Assembly (NCBI GenBank): GCA_965215475.1
Contig: OZ244061.1
Coordinates: 1,798,001-1,862,000, forward strand
Length of the DNA stretch: 64,000 bases
DNA from: Bin80 sp965215475
GTDB taxonomy: Bacteria > Bacteroidota > Rhodothermia > Rhodothermales > Bin80
Reading direction: 5' to 3'
Under the pieces are notes generated by a model, which ran no database searches, had not been told where the DNA came from, and worked only from the letters and a program-made list of their open reading frames with translations. The position numbers and the translations under genes are program-made. Of the stretch, positions 26,367 through 35,439 are shown in pieces. Each line of letters starts with the position of its first letter. Position 1 is the stretch's first letter.

Positions 26367-27795
26367 AGGATGGATTTCTTAGCTCGAGAAGGTTGTATCG
26401 TGTTATAAATATATAAGACATTGAGAATATCATCTGAAACCCCGCCGCAGCCCACAGGCCCTCCCAAAATAGAAAAACAAGCCCAGATACTGAATATACC
26501 GCCATCAATGCTTCGAGGGTTATCATCAGTGTAGATCTTCGGACGTGGTATCTTGCATTGGCTTTTGGCGTTCGTTCAAAGGGGGTGTGAAATTGTCTCC
26601 ATGCATCCCATAAAGCTTTTGTATTGCTAATTGCCAGCCCCATTGAACCTGCCATAAAAATCGGAAAAAAATGCATTCGACTCCCCCAATTCGGATAAAG
26701 TTGCCGTTGAGCAAATAACTGAGCAAGAAAAAACCCTAACAATCCGGCTAAACCAACTGCCATAATACCAAAGTATGTTGGACTTGGACCAGACCCATTG
26801 ACCTGCTGAAAAAGTAGAAGTGGGTGGAGTAGAGCTGCAAGGAGTAGACAAGGATAGACCCAATGCGCCGTCAAATGAATCGTCCCCTGTATTTTGGTTT
26901 TCAAGGGAAGGGATGCATTCCACAGAGGCCGAATAATCTTGCGGGCTGTTTCCGCTGTACCTTTGGCCCACCGGCTTTGCTGAACTCTCAGGGCGCCCAG
27001 TGTTTCAGGCAGTTCGGCAGGAGCTTCCAGATCATGATGATACCTGAATTTCCATCCTCGGAGCTGTGCTCGATAACTCAAATCCAGATCTTCTGCTAGT
27101 GTATCTCCCTGCCACCCTCCTGATTCTGCGATGCAACGTCGTTTCCACAGGCCGGCGGTTCCATTGAAATTAATGAAGCAGTCCGAGGCACTACGTGCTA
27201 CATGTTCAAGGGCAAAATGAGTGTCGAGGGACCACGCCTGCACTTTGGTCAGTAGCGAGGAATGAGCATTTATGTGCCCCCAGCGCGCCTGGATCATCCC
27301 AAGCTTCTCTTCTTTCATGAATGGGACCAAAGAAAGAAGAAAATTTTCCGGCGGAATAAAATCAGCATCAAAGATCGCGATAAGATCTCCCTCTGCCGTT
27401 TTTAAACCATTTTCTAGTGCACCTGCTTTATACCCTTTGCGATGAGAACGCTGGACATGGGAAATATTTATTCCTTTCTCTTTCCAGTATTCAACTGCCC
27501 GGCGAGAAATGGTCACCGTTGTATCGGAAGAGTCATCCAGAACCTGTAATTGTAGCCGATCGCGGGGATACTGAATAGATGCACAGGCGTCGATTACGCG
27601 CTTGGCTACCCCAGCTTCATTATAGAGGGGAATCTGTATCGTAACCTTCGGCAAAGCTCCATTCTGATTCGGATCTGGTTGGAGATCTCTATCGGATTGC
27701 TTTGTGTCTCGTGCAACAACAATTGCCATCCACAGGAGGTTGACCCCGTAGAAGGTAAGTACGACCATAGCGCCCGCATACAATAGGGCAAACAT
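26359..27795 (-). CDS. Membrane glycosyltransferase family 2 (cellulose-synthase-like)
   Basis: 478 residues. One N-terminal helix, then a GT-A catalytic domain: IQIPLYNE, QVLDDSSDTT, FDADFIPP (DxD) and the processive QxxRW motif as QQSRWAKG. Several transmembrane helices follow. This matches the CESA-like subfamily that makes membrane-associated polysaccharide or glucomannan-like polymers. The sugar is unknown. The gene is 5 bases after lptE and overlaps the TPR gene, placing it in an envelope-related operon. Confidence 0.85.
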   Translation of the reverse strand: MFALLYAGAMVVLTFYGVNLLWMAIVVARDTKQSDRDLQPDPNQNGALPKVTIQIPLYNEAGVAKRVIDACASIQYPRDRLQLQVLDDSSDTTVTISRRAVEYWKEKGINISHVQRSHRKGYKAGALENGLKTAEGDLIAIFDADFIPPENFLLSLVPFMKEEKLGMIQARWGHINAHSSLLTKVQAWSLDTHFALEHVARSASDCFINFNGTAGLWKRRCIAESGGWQGDTLAEDLDLSYRAQLRGWKFRYHHDLEAPAELPETLGALRVQQSRWAKGTAETARKIIRPLWNASLPLKTKIQGTIHLTAHWVYPCLLLAALLHPLLLFQQVNGSGPSPTYFGIMAVGLAGLLGFFLAQLFAQRQLYPNWGSRMHFFPIFMAGSMGLAISNTKALWDAWRQFHTPFERTPKANARYHVRRSTLMITLEALMAVYSVSGLVFLFWEGLWAAAGFQMIFSMSYIFITRYNLLELRNPSYD

Positions 27796-27800
27796 AATCG

Positions 27801-28307
27801 CTACCAGTTGGAGGTTGCTGCCGTGAATAGGTCATCGGCAATATTTTCCAGCGCAGCCAAGGCAGCAGATTCTTCTGCCTCCAAGCCTCCTTCTAGAGCA
27901 TCATAGTCGTCAAAGCCACTGAATGTACGTTGCAGTGCATCATCGTCCACCTGATTCACATACTGTGCTGCAACAGAAATGGATACTCTGTTATATTGTG
28001 CCCGCTCTTGTCCAGTCACGGATGTTGGAGCATTCGTGTATCGGGTAATCTGGGCAGTGAGTAAAAGATCGGCTTCAGTTTCATCTTCCACCAGAGTGAG
28101 TCGTGTCTGCCGGACAAAGCGTTCAATCATGAGCTCCGTTAGAGATTCGTCCAGAAGAGTGAGCGGCCCTATACTCTGATCTTCCGCAAGCGGGATTGCA
28201 ATGGTACTCAGATGAGAAGGAATGCTTACACCGCTAAAACTATAGTAGGAACAACTCTGCAGAAAAAAGATCGTCCCGATCAATACTAGTCTACTCAGAG
28301 TTTTCAT
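27801..28307 (-). CDS. lptE: LptE-family lipopolysaccharide assembly lipoprotein
   Basis: 168 residues from ATG 28307. The lipobox FFLQSCSYYS predicts lipidation at the Cys. GVSIPSHLSTIAIPLAEDQS and LLTAQITRYTNAPTSV match the LptE fold found in Bacteroidota, the plug of the LptDE outer-membrane LPS translocon. It overlaps the end of the activator gene by 17 bases, and this order (miaB, sigma-54 activator, lptE) is a familiar Bacteroidota arrangement. Confidence 0.8.
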   Translation of the reverse strand: MKTLSRLVLIGTIFFLQSCSYYSFSGVSIPSHLSTIAIPLAEDQSIGPLTLLDESLTELMIERFVRQTRLTLVEDETEADLLLTAQITRYTNAPTSVTGQERAQYNRVSISVAAQYVNQVDDDALQRTFSGFDDYDALEGGLEAEESAALAALENIADDLFTAATSNW

Positions 28308-29529
28308 CAAACTCCTTTAGCTTTCGATATAACGTTCGAGGACTGATCCCAAGTGCCTTTGCAGATTCTCTACGGTTTCCGTCAAACTTCTCCATCGCTT
28401 TCAGGATCAATTTACGTTCTGCTTCCTCAATCGTAGGTAGTACGTCTTCTTCCTGATTTTCTTCAACTTCGTACGCTACCTCACCCAGATTCTGCTCCCT
28501 TTTCGGCCTACTAGGGAGCATGGGCAAGGTAGGACGATCAATCTCAAGTTCCTCGGGATATGAAGGGGTTGGCTTCGTACCTGAAAGGCTTTCGCGAAAT
28601 ACCTGCCCCACATCTTTACGCAGATCCTGAATGTTCTGACGAATTTCCAGTAATGCTCGATAGACGACTTTCAGTTCAGGGGACGAGTCATTGTTTGTCG
28701 ATGCATCTGTCTTTACTCGCATCAAAGACGTCGAGCCTCTGTTTGTGGTAACCCCCCGCAAGAATGGACGAAGGTCATCGGCATCTACGTCGGATCCACG
28801 GTGCAAGACGACCACCTGATCTGCCACATTTCGCAGCTCCCTCACATTTCCGGGCCATCGATATGATTCAAGAAGATCATAGGCTGTGGCAGTCAATTTT
28901 CGAGGAGGAGATTGATATTTTTGGCTGGATGAATACAGAAAAGCATCAAAAATAGGACGAATATCTTCTTTTCGCTCACGCAGTGGAGGGATGTCGATAA
29001 TCACCGTGCTCAGCCGATAATAGAGATCTTCGCGGAACTTGCCATGAGTCACTTCGCTTCCCAGGTTCTTATTTGTTGCGGCTATGACACGTGCATCCGT
29101 TCGCTGAATGACGGTAGATCCAACGCGATTGAAGCTGCCAGATTCAAGCACACGAAGGAGCCTAACCTGGGTCGATTGGGGCATTTCTCCGATTTCATCT
29201 AGGAAAATGGTTCCACCATCCGCCTCCTCAAAGAGACCACGACGACGTTCGGTAGCACCGGTATAGGCGCCTTTTTCTGCACCGAAAAGCTCGGACTCAA
29301 TCAGACCCTCGGGAATTGCTCCTGTATTGATGACCTTGAGTGCTTTATGCCTCCGGAGTGACAATTCATGGATCGCTTGGGCGATCAACTCTTTGCCGAC
29401 TCCACTTTCTCCCTCGATCAGTACTGAGATATCTGTACGTGCAACCTGGCGAACACGATCAATGACATGGTGAATTCCAGGGGAATCTCCAATAATTCCG
29501 AATCGCTTTTGTACGGTTTGTCGATCCAT
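28291..29529 (-). CDS. Sigma-54-type AAA+ transcriptional activator with Fis HTH
   Basis: 412 residues from ATG 29529; an alternative TTG at 29556 overlaps the miaB stop. It carries Walker A GESGVGKELIAQAI, the sigma-54 contact loop as GAYTGA rather than GAFTGA, Walker B GGTIFLDEIGEMP, and an R-finger region. A C-terminal Fis-type helix-turn-helix (SAKALGISPRTLYRKLKEF) follows. There is no receiver or PAS domain, so it is not a standard response regulator. It probably regulates promoters with RpoN, possibly envelope genes given its operon partners. Confidence 0.88.
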   Translation of the reverse strand: MDRQTVQKRFGIIGDSPGIHHVIDRVRQVARTDISVLIEGESGVGKELIAQAIHELSLRRHKALKVINTGAIPEGLIESELFGAEKGAYTGATERRRGLFEEADGGTIFLDEIGEMPQSTQVRLLRVLESGSFNRVGSTVIQRTDARVIAATNKNLGSEVTHGKFREDLYYRLSTVIIDIPPLRERKEDIRPIFDAFLYSSSQKYQSPPRKLTATAYDLLESYRWPGNVRELRNVADQVVVLHRGSDVDADDLRPFLRGVTTNRGSTSLMRVKTDASTNNDSSPELKVVYRALLEIRQNIQDLRKDVGQVFRESLSGTKPTPSYPEELEIDRPTLPMLPSRPKREQNLGEVAYEVEENQEEDVLPTIEEAERKLILKAMEKFDGNRRESAKALGISPRTLYRKLKEFDENSE

Positions 29530-29552
29530 GAGGAGAGGGCTTGCGGACCGGC

Positions 29553-30941
29553 TCAACCGGTTATTACGTCACCAAATAGGGTTGCAGAAGTACATCCTTT
29601 GATCTGTACCTTCACATACATTCCAGGTTGAAGTAGGCCACGATCAAAAATGACCATCTTATTTGTATCTGTACGGCCACATAGTTGTTCAGCATTGCGC
29701 TTGCTGGAGCCTTCTACCAATACGGTATGCGTCATACCGATTTCTTGTTTGTTTCTCTGATGGGCAATCGAATTCTGGAGTGAGATGATTTCACTCAGCC
29801 GGCGTTTTTTGATCTCTTCAGGAACATCGTCCGTGTACTTACGCGCCGCGTAGGTATCCGGTCGCTCCGAGTACATAAACATGAACGCATGATCATATTG
29901 AATGTCTGCCATCAGTGAGAGTGTATCCTGATGCTCCGCCTCTGTTTCACCACAGAAACCTGCGATAATATCCGTCGATAGTGATACTCCTGGACAAATC
30001 CGGCGTGCACGTTCAATGAGTGCACGATATTCATCTGCGGAGTAGCCCCGGCGCATGCGTCGTAGCACCTCTGAATTGCCATGTTGTACAGGTAGATGAA
30101 TGAAGTTACATACATTCGGACGTTCCTGATGAACTTCCAGCAGTGCCTTGGAGCAATCTTTTGGGTGACTGGTCGAATAACGGATACGCAGTTGAGTAGA
30201 AAGTAGGCTGACCCGATAGACCAGGGTTGCAAAATCTACGGGCCCATCCTGATATGAATTGACATTCTGCCCAAGCAGTGTCACTTCCCGGTATCCCGCA
30301 TCAAAGAGTTCCTGGCATTCCTGAACAATAGTTGCGGCATTGCGACTACGCTCACGCCCTCGAGTGAAGGGAACCACGCAGAACGCACACATATTATCAC
30401 ACCCTCGCATGATCGAAACAAATGCACTGACCCCATTGGAATCGTATCTCACAGGTGCAATATCGGCATAGGTTTCTTCACGTGACAACTGAACATTGAC
30501 TGCACTCTGACCGGTCTCTTCCACTTGGCGTAACAGACGAGGAAGATCGCGATATGCATCCGGCCCGATAACAATATCGACCAAGCGCTCTTCTTCCAGA
30601 AGTTTATTACGCAAACGCTCGGCCATACAACCAAGCACACCAATCTTTAGATCTGGATTGTGTTTGCGTTTGCGTGCACGAAAAAATTCAAGCCGGCGCC
30701 GGACACGTTGCTCCGCGTTCTCCCGGATCGCACATGTATTCAGAAGAACAACATCTGCTTGTAGAGGGTCATGTGTCAGTCCATATCCGGCGCTGCGCAG
30801 CACAGAAGCGACGATTTCGGAATCAGACACATTCATCTGACATCCATAGGTCTCCAGATACACAGATGAAGTTCCCTCAGATTCTGACTGAGGTAGCTTT
30901 GCTGTGTCCAGATCTTCAAGTATGGGAAGATGATTCTGCAC
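29553..30941 (-). CDS. miaB: tRNA-2-methylthio-N6-dimethylallyladenosine synthase
   Basis: 462 residues from GTG 30941. The UPF0004 domain (YLETYGCQMNVSDSEIV, NTCAIRENAEQRV, GCMAERL), the radical-SAM cluster CDNMCAFC, and a C-terminal TRAM domain are all present. MiaB adds the methylthio group at position 37 of tRNAs reading U-starting codons, using two Fe-S clusters. It heads a six-gene minus-strand operon. LKIGVLGCMAERL plus PFTRGRERSR favour MiaB over RimO. Confidence 0.95.
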   Translation of the reverse strand: MQNHLPILEDLDTAKLPQSESEGTSSVYLETYGCQMNVSDSEIVASVLRSAGYGLTHDPLQADVVLLNTCAIRENAEQRVRRRLEFFRARKRKHNPDLKIGVLGCMAERLRNKLLEEERLVDIVIGPDAYRDLPRLLRQVEETGQSAVNVQLSREETYADIAPVRYDSNGVSAFVSIMRGCDNMCAFCVVPFTRGRERSRNAATIVQECQELFDAGYREVTLLGQNVNSYQDGPVDFATLVYRVSLLSTQLRIRYSTSHPKDCSKALLEVHQERPNVCNFIHLPVQHGNSEVLRRMRRGYSADEYRALIERARRICPGVSLSTDIIAGFCGETEAEHQDTLSLMADIQYDHAFMFMYSERPDTYAARKYTDDVPEEIKKRRLSEIISLQNSIAHQRNKQEIGMTHTVLVEGSSKRNAEQLCGRTDTNKMVIFDRGLLQPGMYVKVQIKGCTSATLFGDVITG

Positions 30942-31061
30942 GACTTCGGAAAAACGATTAAATCAGGGGCGGAAAACGCGTAAATCCCCGATTTTGTTCT
31001 CCGAAGTTATTGCTCCGCATGGCACAAAGTCGTAAATTAGCCTCCATGACTCTCATGGTAT

Positions 31062-31742
31062 ATGCAAATGAAATACTCTTTTTTGATCGCCTCGCTACTT
31101 TTTTTCCCACTTCTTGTAATGGCGCAGCCCGATCCTGCCACACCGGACGGGGAAAATTTGATGGTACCTGAATCTTGGCAAGTACGCCTTGATCGGCCAG
31201 ATCCAGACGTAATGATTGGTGCAGATGGAGAATCAGCAGATATTTTCTTTGTAAACATGACTCCCGGATGGCACATTACTACGGGGCCTGCTGCGATCTT
31301 CTACCACCCAGAATTGATGGCGGAGGGAAGTTATACGCTGGAAGCGATTATTCATTTGTTTGACCCTGGCGATCGCCGGGAAGGTTATGGTGTATTTATG
31401 GGTGGTCAGGATCTTGATGGAGATGAAATGATGTACGATTATTTTCTTCTTCGAAATTCTGGAGAATTCTTGCTGAAACGTCGGAGTGGTTCAGAGACCC
31501 CCATCATTCAGGATTGGACCGCGAATGATGCCATCAATACCTTTGGTGCTGATACCGAGAGTTCGGTTGAAAATCATCTGCGAGTTGATGTACATGAGGA
31601 GACCGTCACATTTTCCGTTAATGGCACCGAAGTTGCCAGTGCTTCTCGGGATCAGGTAATGGTGGATGGAGTTGCGGGTCTTCGAATCAACCACGCGTTG
31701 AATGTGCATGTCAGCGAACTGAAAGTGACCCCTCACGAGTAG
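31062..31742 (+). CDS. Secreted concanavalin-like protein
   Basis: 226 residues with a signal peptide (MQMKYSFLIASLLFFPLLVM). The mature part (PESWQVRLDRPDPDVMIG, GWHITTGPAAIFYHPEL, YGVFMGGQDLDGDEMMYDYF, then LRVDVHEETVTFSVNGTEVA) resembles the jelly-roll fold of the 3-keto-disaccharide hydrolase / DUF1080 family. Catalytic residues cannot be assigned. It is a single gene, divergent from miaB. Confidence 0.6.
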   Translation: MQMKYSFLIASLLFFPLLVMAQPDPATPDGENLMVPESWQVRLDRPDPDVMIGADGESADIFFVNMTPGWHITTGPAAIFYHPELMAEGSYTLEAIIHLFDPGDRREGYGVFMGGQDLDGDEMMYDYFLLRNSGEFLLKRRSGSETPIIQDWTANDAINTFGADTESSVENHLRVDVHEETVTFSVNGTEVASASRDQVMVDGVAGLRINHALNVHVSELKVTPHE

Positions 31743-31893
31743 TTGCATGGATCCCCTAGTAGGCTGTTAAGACATCAGACCTTCACATAGGGGCTCAATC
31801 CTGTTTCGGCGGGGCAATGGATAAATTCGGCTCTATCCTACATTCCAATAAAAAGTACATTACAAGACATAAAAAAAATCAGGAGGTGGTAGC

Positions 31894-32001
31894 ATGATGT
31901 ACACGAATGAGGAGATTGCCCATATGTATCAGAAGTGGAAGGATTCATACTTTAATCCTGAAGTTACCAAAGCCGAGCAAATTGAGCTGTATAGCAAGTA
32001 G
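31894..32001 (+). CDS. Possible 35-residue peptide with a strong ribosome-binding site
   Basis: ATG 31894 is preceded 5 bases upstream by AGGAGGTGG, the best Shine-Dalgarno-like sequence noticed in the window. The peptide begins MMYTNEEIAHMYQKWKDSY and ends QIELYSK. It may be a small leader protein of the integrase remnant that starts inside its last codons in another frame, or the damaged true N-terminus of that integrase. No family recognised. Confidence 0.4.
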   Translation: MMYTNEEIAHMYQKWKDSYFNPEVTKAEQIELYSK

Positions 32002-32095
32002 CGATGCGCAGCTGATGCATCTATGGCTACGGGATAAGAGTAAGCATTCACAGATCGCATATACGACGGATATTGACCTGTTCGTACGGCTCACG
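31990..32095 (+). pseudogene. Tyrosine recombinase, core-binding-domain fragment
   Basis: The plus-strand frame SSDAQLMHLWLRDKSKHSQI then AYTTDIDLFVRL matches the SAM-like core-binding domain at the N-terminus of XerC/D-type integrases (pattern ...WL..kS.hTq.aY..D...F). It stops near 32095, just before ribE, with no catalytic domain. A C-terminal fragment of a similar recombinase lies at 47475-47709 on the other strand. Confidence 0.55.
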
Positions 32096-32098
32096 AGG

Positions 32099-32695
32099 TT
32101 ACGCTTTATTCCTAATCGTCATTTGGCGTGCTACATATTTAGCCAGTAGATCAAACTCCACATTGCAACGGATCCCTGGCTGCCAGACACCTATATTGGT
32201 ATGCTGGTAGGTATGCGGGATGATGGCGACCGAGATATACGATCCATGAAGACCTGCGATGGTCAGGCTAATACCGTCCAGAGCAATCGACCCATGCAGA
32301 ACGACGAATTCAGAATATTCATCAGGAATCAGGAGTTCATAGATCCGGTTCCCGTCTTGTTTAGACACGCGTGTAATGGTGCACGATGTGTCAATATGTC
32401 CCTGCACCAAGTGCCCATCTAGGCGAGAATTTGAGAGCAAGGCTCGCTCTAGGTTGACAGGGGTATCAGGTAATAGTTCGGCGAGTGTGGTTTTCGAGAG
32501 CGTTTCGGGCACCGCAAGGACCGTGAAGGTGTTGGGTGAATGATCCGTTAAGCTCAAACAGACACCATTTACGGCAATACTCTGCCCCACCGAGAGCTGG
32601 GAAGACAAAGCAGCACGGATTATCAGTTCCCGTCCATGGGGAGTTGTGCTGCTACTTGTTAGTTGGCCAACCTGCTCTACAAGGCCTGTGAACAT
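32099..32695 (-). CDS. ribE: Riboflavin synthase, alpha subunit
   Basis: 198 residues from ATG 32695 (MFTGLVEQVGQ, the invariant start); a TTG six codons upstream is not needed. Two lumazine-binding repeats are visible: SIAVNGVCLSLT with LPDTPVNLERAL and DGHLVQGHIDTSC, then GSIALDGISLTIAGL with GIRCNVEFDLLAKY. It converts two 6,7-dimethyl-8-ribityllumazine molecules to riboflavin plus a pyrimidine. It lies 158 bases downstream of ribD on the same strand. No FMN-riboswitch-like structure was noticed. Confidence 0.95.
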   Translation of the reverse strand: MFTGLVEQVGQLTSSSTTPHGRELIIRAALSSQLSVGQSIAVNGVCLSLTDHSPNTFTVLAVPETLSKTTLAELLPDTPVNLERALLSNSRLDGHLVQGHIDTSCTITRVSKQDGNRIYELLIPDEYSEFVVLHGSIALDGISLTIAGLHGSYISVAIIPHTYQHTNIGVWQPGIRCNVEFDLLAKYVARQMTIRNKA

Positions 32696-32852
32696 ATGAA
32701 TAAGATTCGTCAACTGTGATAACTACCCGCACTGAAGTAGGGTTTTACGGCGCGATGGCGAAAAAGAATGGCTCTGTGTTGCAATGATCCATAAATGTAT
32801 GGAGGAGGTTTTGGAATGGAATCATTTTACCCTCTTTTTCTGGGATCTGATC

Positions 32853-33974
32853 TTAATCTGGAACCAAGTGCTTGTACCCGGTAAAGAGTTGATCGTCTCC
32901 AACCGTTTCCCAAGAGTACTCCTTAAACATTTTGCTCTGGTCTAATTTGTGAACTCCTAAATCTCCAACTCCTCGCAAACCATTGCCAATGAGTTTGGGG
33001 GCAATAAAGAGTCGAAACCGATCAACAAGGTCCTGCTTTAAGAGCGCAGAAGCAAGTCCCGGTCCTGCTTCGACAAGGAGGGATTGAATATTCAGCTCTT
33101 TTCCGAGCAGGTGGATGAGCGGCGAAAGTGCCACATGGTTTCCTTCCGATTGAACCGTGACTAGGCGACCACCTCTATCTTGGAATCTGTCGGCGTAGGC
33201 TGGACTGGTGTTTTGCATGGTCACAACAATTGTTTTGGAGACCCATTCATCCGTGAATATTTTTAGCGTACCGGGCAATCTGCCATCTCCGTCAAGTACA
33301 ATGCGCCACGGCTGCGTCCCAGATACGTGCCGGACTGTAAGCTGTGGATCATCCTTGCACGCTGTACCTGACCCTACAAGGATGGCATCATGTTCTCTGC
33401 GCCAGACATGAACGAGTTTTCGAGCCGCCTCTCCGGTAATCCATTGACTCTCTCCGGTCGCAGTTGCAATACATCCATCAAGGGTTTGAGCAAGTTTTAG
33501 TGTGACAAGCGGGGCCTTTCGAGTTTGCCATTGGACGAAAGCTTCGTTGAACCGATAACACTGTGCTTTCAGTACATCCGTCATGACCGAGATATTTGCA
33601 GATCTCAATGTATCAATACCTCCTGCTGCGGTCAGATTCGGATCCCGCATCCCAATGACGACATGACCAATTTTCGCATTTAGGATATTATGGCTACAAG
33701 GAGGTGTACGCCCTTGATGATTGCAGGGCTCAAGATTGACAACCAGGGTTGCTCCATGAAGTGCATCAGGTCCATGCCGTAATCGGACCTGATCCATGGC
33801 TTCTACCTCTGCATGAGGGGCACCGACACGTTTGTGCCAACCCTCTCCAAGAAACAAACCCTTAGGACTCAGAATGACACATCCCACACGTGGATTCGGA
33901 CTGGTAGCACTGTCTGCATTTGCAGCCAATAAAAGGCAGTATCTCATCCATTTTGCTGCCGATTGTGGTGACAT
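32853..33974 (-). CDS. ribD: Bifunctional riboflavin deaminase/reductase
   Basis: 373 residues. The deaminase domain has the zinc site HAEVEAM ... LEPCNHQGRTPPC, and the reductase domain has LVTLKLAQTLDGCIATATGE, ITGEAARKLVHVWRREHDAI and SLLVEAGPGLASALL. It catalyses the second and third steps of riboflavin synthesis. Its only pathway neighbour here is ribE; ribBA and ribH are elsewhere. The promoter should be in 33975-34118, where nothing else was seen. Confidence 0.95.
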   Translation of the reverse strand: MSPQSAAKWMRYCLLLAANADSATSPNPRVGCVILSPKGLFLGEGWHKRVGAPHAEVEAMDQVRLRHGPDALHGATLVVNLEPCNHQGRTPPCSHNILNAKIGHVVIGMRDPNLTAAGGIDTLRSANISVMTDVLKAQCYRFNEAFVQWQTRKAPLVTLKLAQTLDGCIATATGESQWITGEAARKLVHVWRREHDAILVGSGTACKDDPQLTVRHVSGTQPWRIVLDGDGRLPGTLKIFTDEWVSKTIVVTMQNTSPAYADRFQDRGGRLVTVQSEGNHVALSPLIHLLGKELNIQSLLVEAGPGLASALLKQDLVDRFRLFIAPKLIGNGLRGVGDLGVHKLDQSKMFKEYSWETVGDDQLFTGYKHLVPD

Positions 33975-34130
33975 GGAAACATCAAAGCATCATTAAGAAG
34001 GTCAAACGCAGCCGGGGAAGTGGTCGTTTCCCAGATCCAGGTTCAGAATGCAATTGTACCCATTAACCAATGTACTTTGGTTATGACTTAAGAGTAAGCT
34101 CAAGGAATTATTTGGGGAACGATTTCTTGA

Positions 34131-34358
34131 TCAGTCCAAAACACTCAAAAATTCAAGGAACCCAGCTCTATATGAATTCATGTTTTGTATAGGTAGTAAT
34201 CGACAGAATGCTATAAGGGTTGCGAAAAAGATAACCAAGGAGGCTCTTGCAAAGCCCTCTTCCAATCTATAAAATATACCCCCAACTACTCCCAGAGCGA
34301 TATTTATTTTCCAATGAAGAGGTTTTGCAAGAAGATCATAAGTCAAAACTATAGCCAT
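34131..34358 (-). CDS. Possible small membrane protein after beta-propeller A
   Basis: 75 codons from ATG 34358, overlapping the end of the beta-propeller gene in another frame. Two hydrophobic stretches (INIALGVVGGIFY and SLVIFFATLIAFC) suggest two short membrane helices. In copy B the same frame is conserved (one Gly to Trp change) but its end is replaced by the ISL3 terminus. It may be real or a chance frame in duplicated DNA. Confidence 0.3.
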   Translation of the reverse strand: MAIVLTYDLLAKPLHWKINIALGVVGGIFYRLEEGFARASLVIFFATLIAFCRLLPIQNMNSYRAGFLEFLSVLD

Positions 34359-35423
34359 ATACATATTCTGCCCATGGTGAGGCAACGTACAAACGATCTC
34401 GATGAAATAGAAAATCTCTAGCAGGGATATTTTTGCGTTCTTCTGGATGATTGGTGGGGCGCAGAACAAATTTTCTAACGAGTTGAGGCTCATTCTCAGA
34501 CACATCGATAATGTAGTTGTCTGTTCTGTGTACGCTTGCAATCAAGTAACGAGAATCTATAAATTCAATCCCTTCGATGAAGCTGAACGTCCCAGGATTA
34601 ACGACTTCTGGGGGTGCTCCACCAGGAATGCCAGTAGACGTCCAATCACGAACATCTTTCCCCTCAAACCGGATTGTCTTTAAGTGTGTAAACTGATCGT
34701 CATAAACAAATATAGTAGGAAGGCCTTTGTATCCTACTGCAATGCGATTCCCTTCGGGAGAGATGGATACAACGTAACGGTTCTCCCCGGTACGGTCAGG
34801 GAGATCCAAAACAGGAAGTAATTGTTTGAATTCAAACCAATGAAAAGGAGGGACAGTGCTACGAGCACAAATGATCCATTTGTTAACTTCGGGGCATTCC
34901 AAAAGCATATATCCAGGCGAAACTCCTAGATTTCCCAAGCCAGAAATAGAAAATGAATTTGCATAATCCATGTTTTCTTTCAAAACTTGGACACGCCATC
35001 TATCTTTTACAAATACATGAGTTCCATTATAATCAAGCCCCCCCCCATACTTAAGAATTCTCCTGGACCTTCTCCACGTTCACCAATTTTCCGCACAAGA
35101 TATCCGTTGTGATCCACCACGAAAATGCCCATAGCTTGGCTATCTGAGATATAAAAGCTGTCTGCAATAGCAATGATACCATTAGGTCGTCCGAGAACCA
35201 AAGAATCTTTTACTAATCCCAGTTCAGCATTAGCAACCCATTCTTCAGTTTGTATATCAGTGTTAACAATAAAGTGTGGAGCAGCGGCTAACAAGCTGTC
35301 AACCGTCGGAGAGTTTTCAAATCGGGTAAGCACTGCTGACTCCCTCTCTCCACAAGCTACAGAGAGAAGAAATAGAAAAGATACAGTAGCGAATCTCAAA
35401 CCAGTAGGAGAAATTAATTTCAT
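34336..35423 (-). pseudogene. Six-bladed beta-propeller lipoprotein A, frame broken at a G9 tract
   Basis: The first frame (from ATG 35423) has a lipoprotein signal peptide with lipobox FLLSVACGE and reads to YLVRKIGERGEGPGEFLSMG. There a run of nine G on the coding strand (35038-35046) shifts the frame and it stops at 35007. The second frame resumes directly as GGGLDYNGTHVFVKDRW and continues to YVYGYSFDL at 34336. With ten or seven G the two join into one protein of about 362 residues. GERGEGPGEF is the hallmark of Bacteroidota six-bladed propellers, usually surface lipoproteins of unknown ligand. Copy B has the identical defect. Confidence 0.75.
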
Positions 35424-35439
35424 AATAGATCCAGCACCA

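Noticed and set aside
32696..32852. FMN riboswitch between ribD and ribE
   Set aside because: None of the conserved FMN-element segments could be found.
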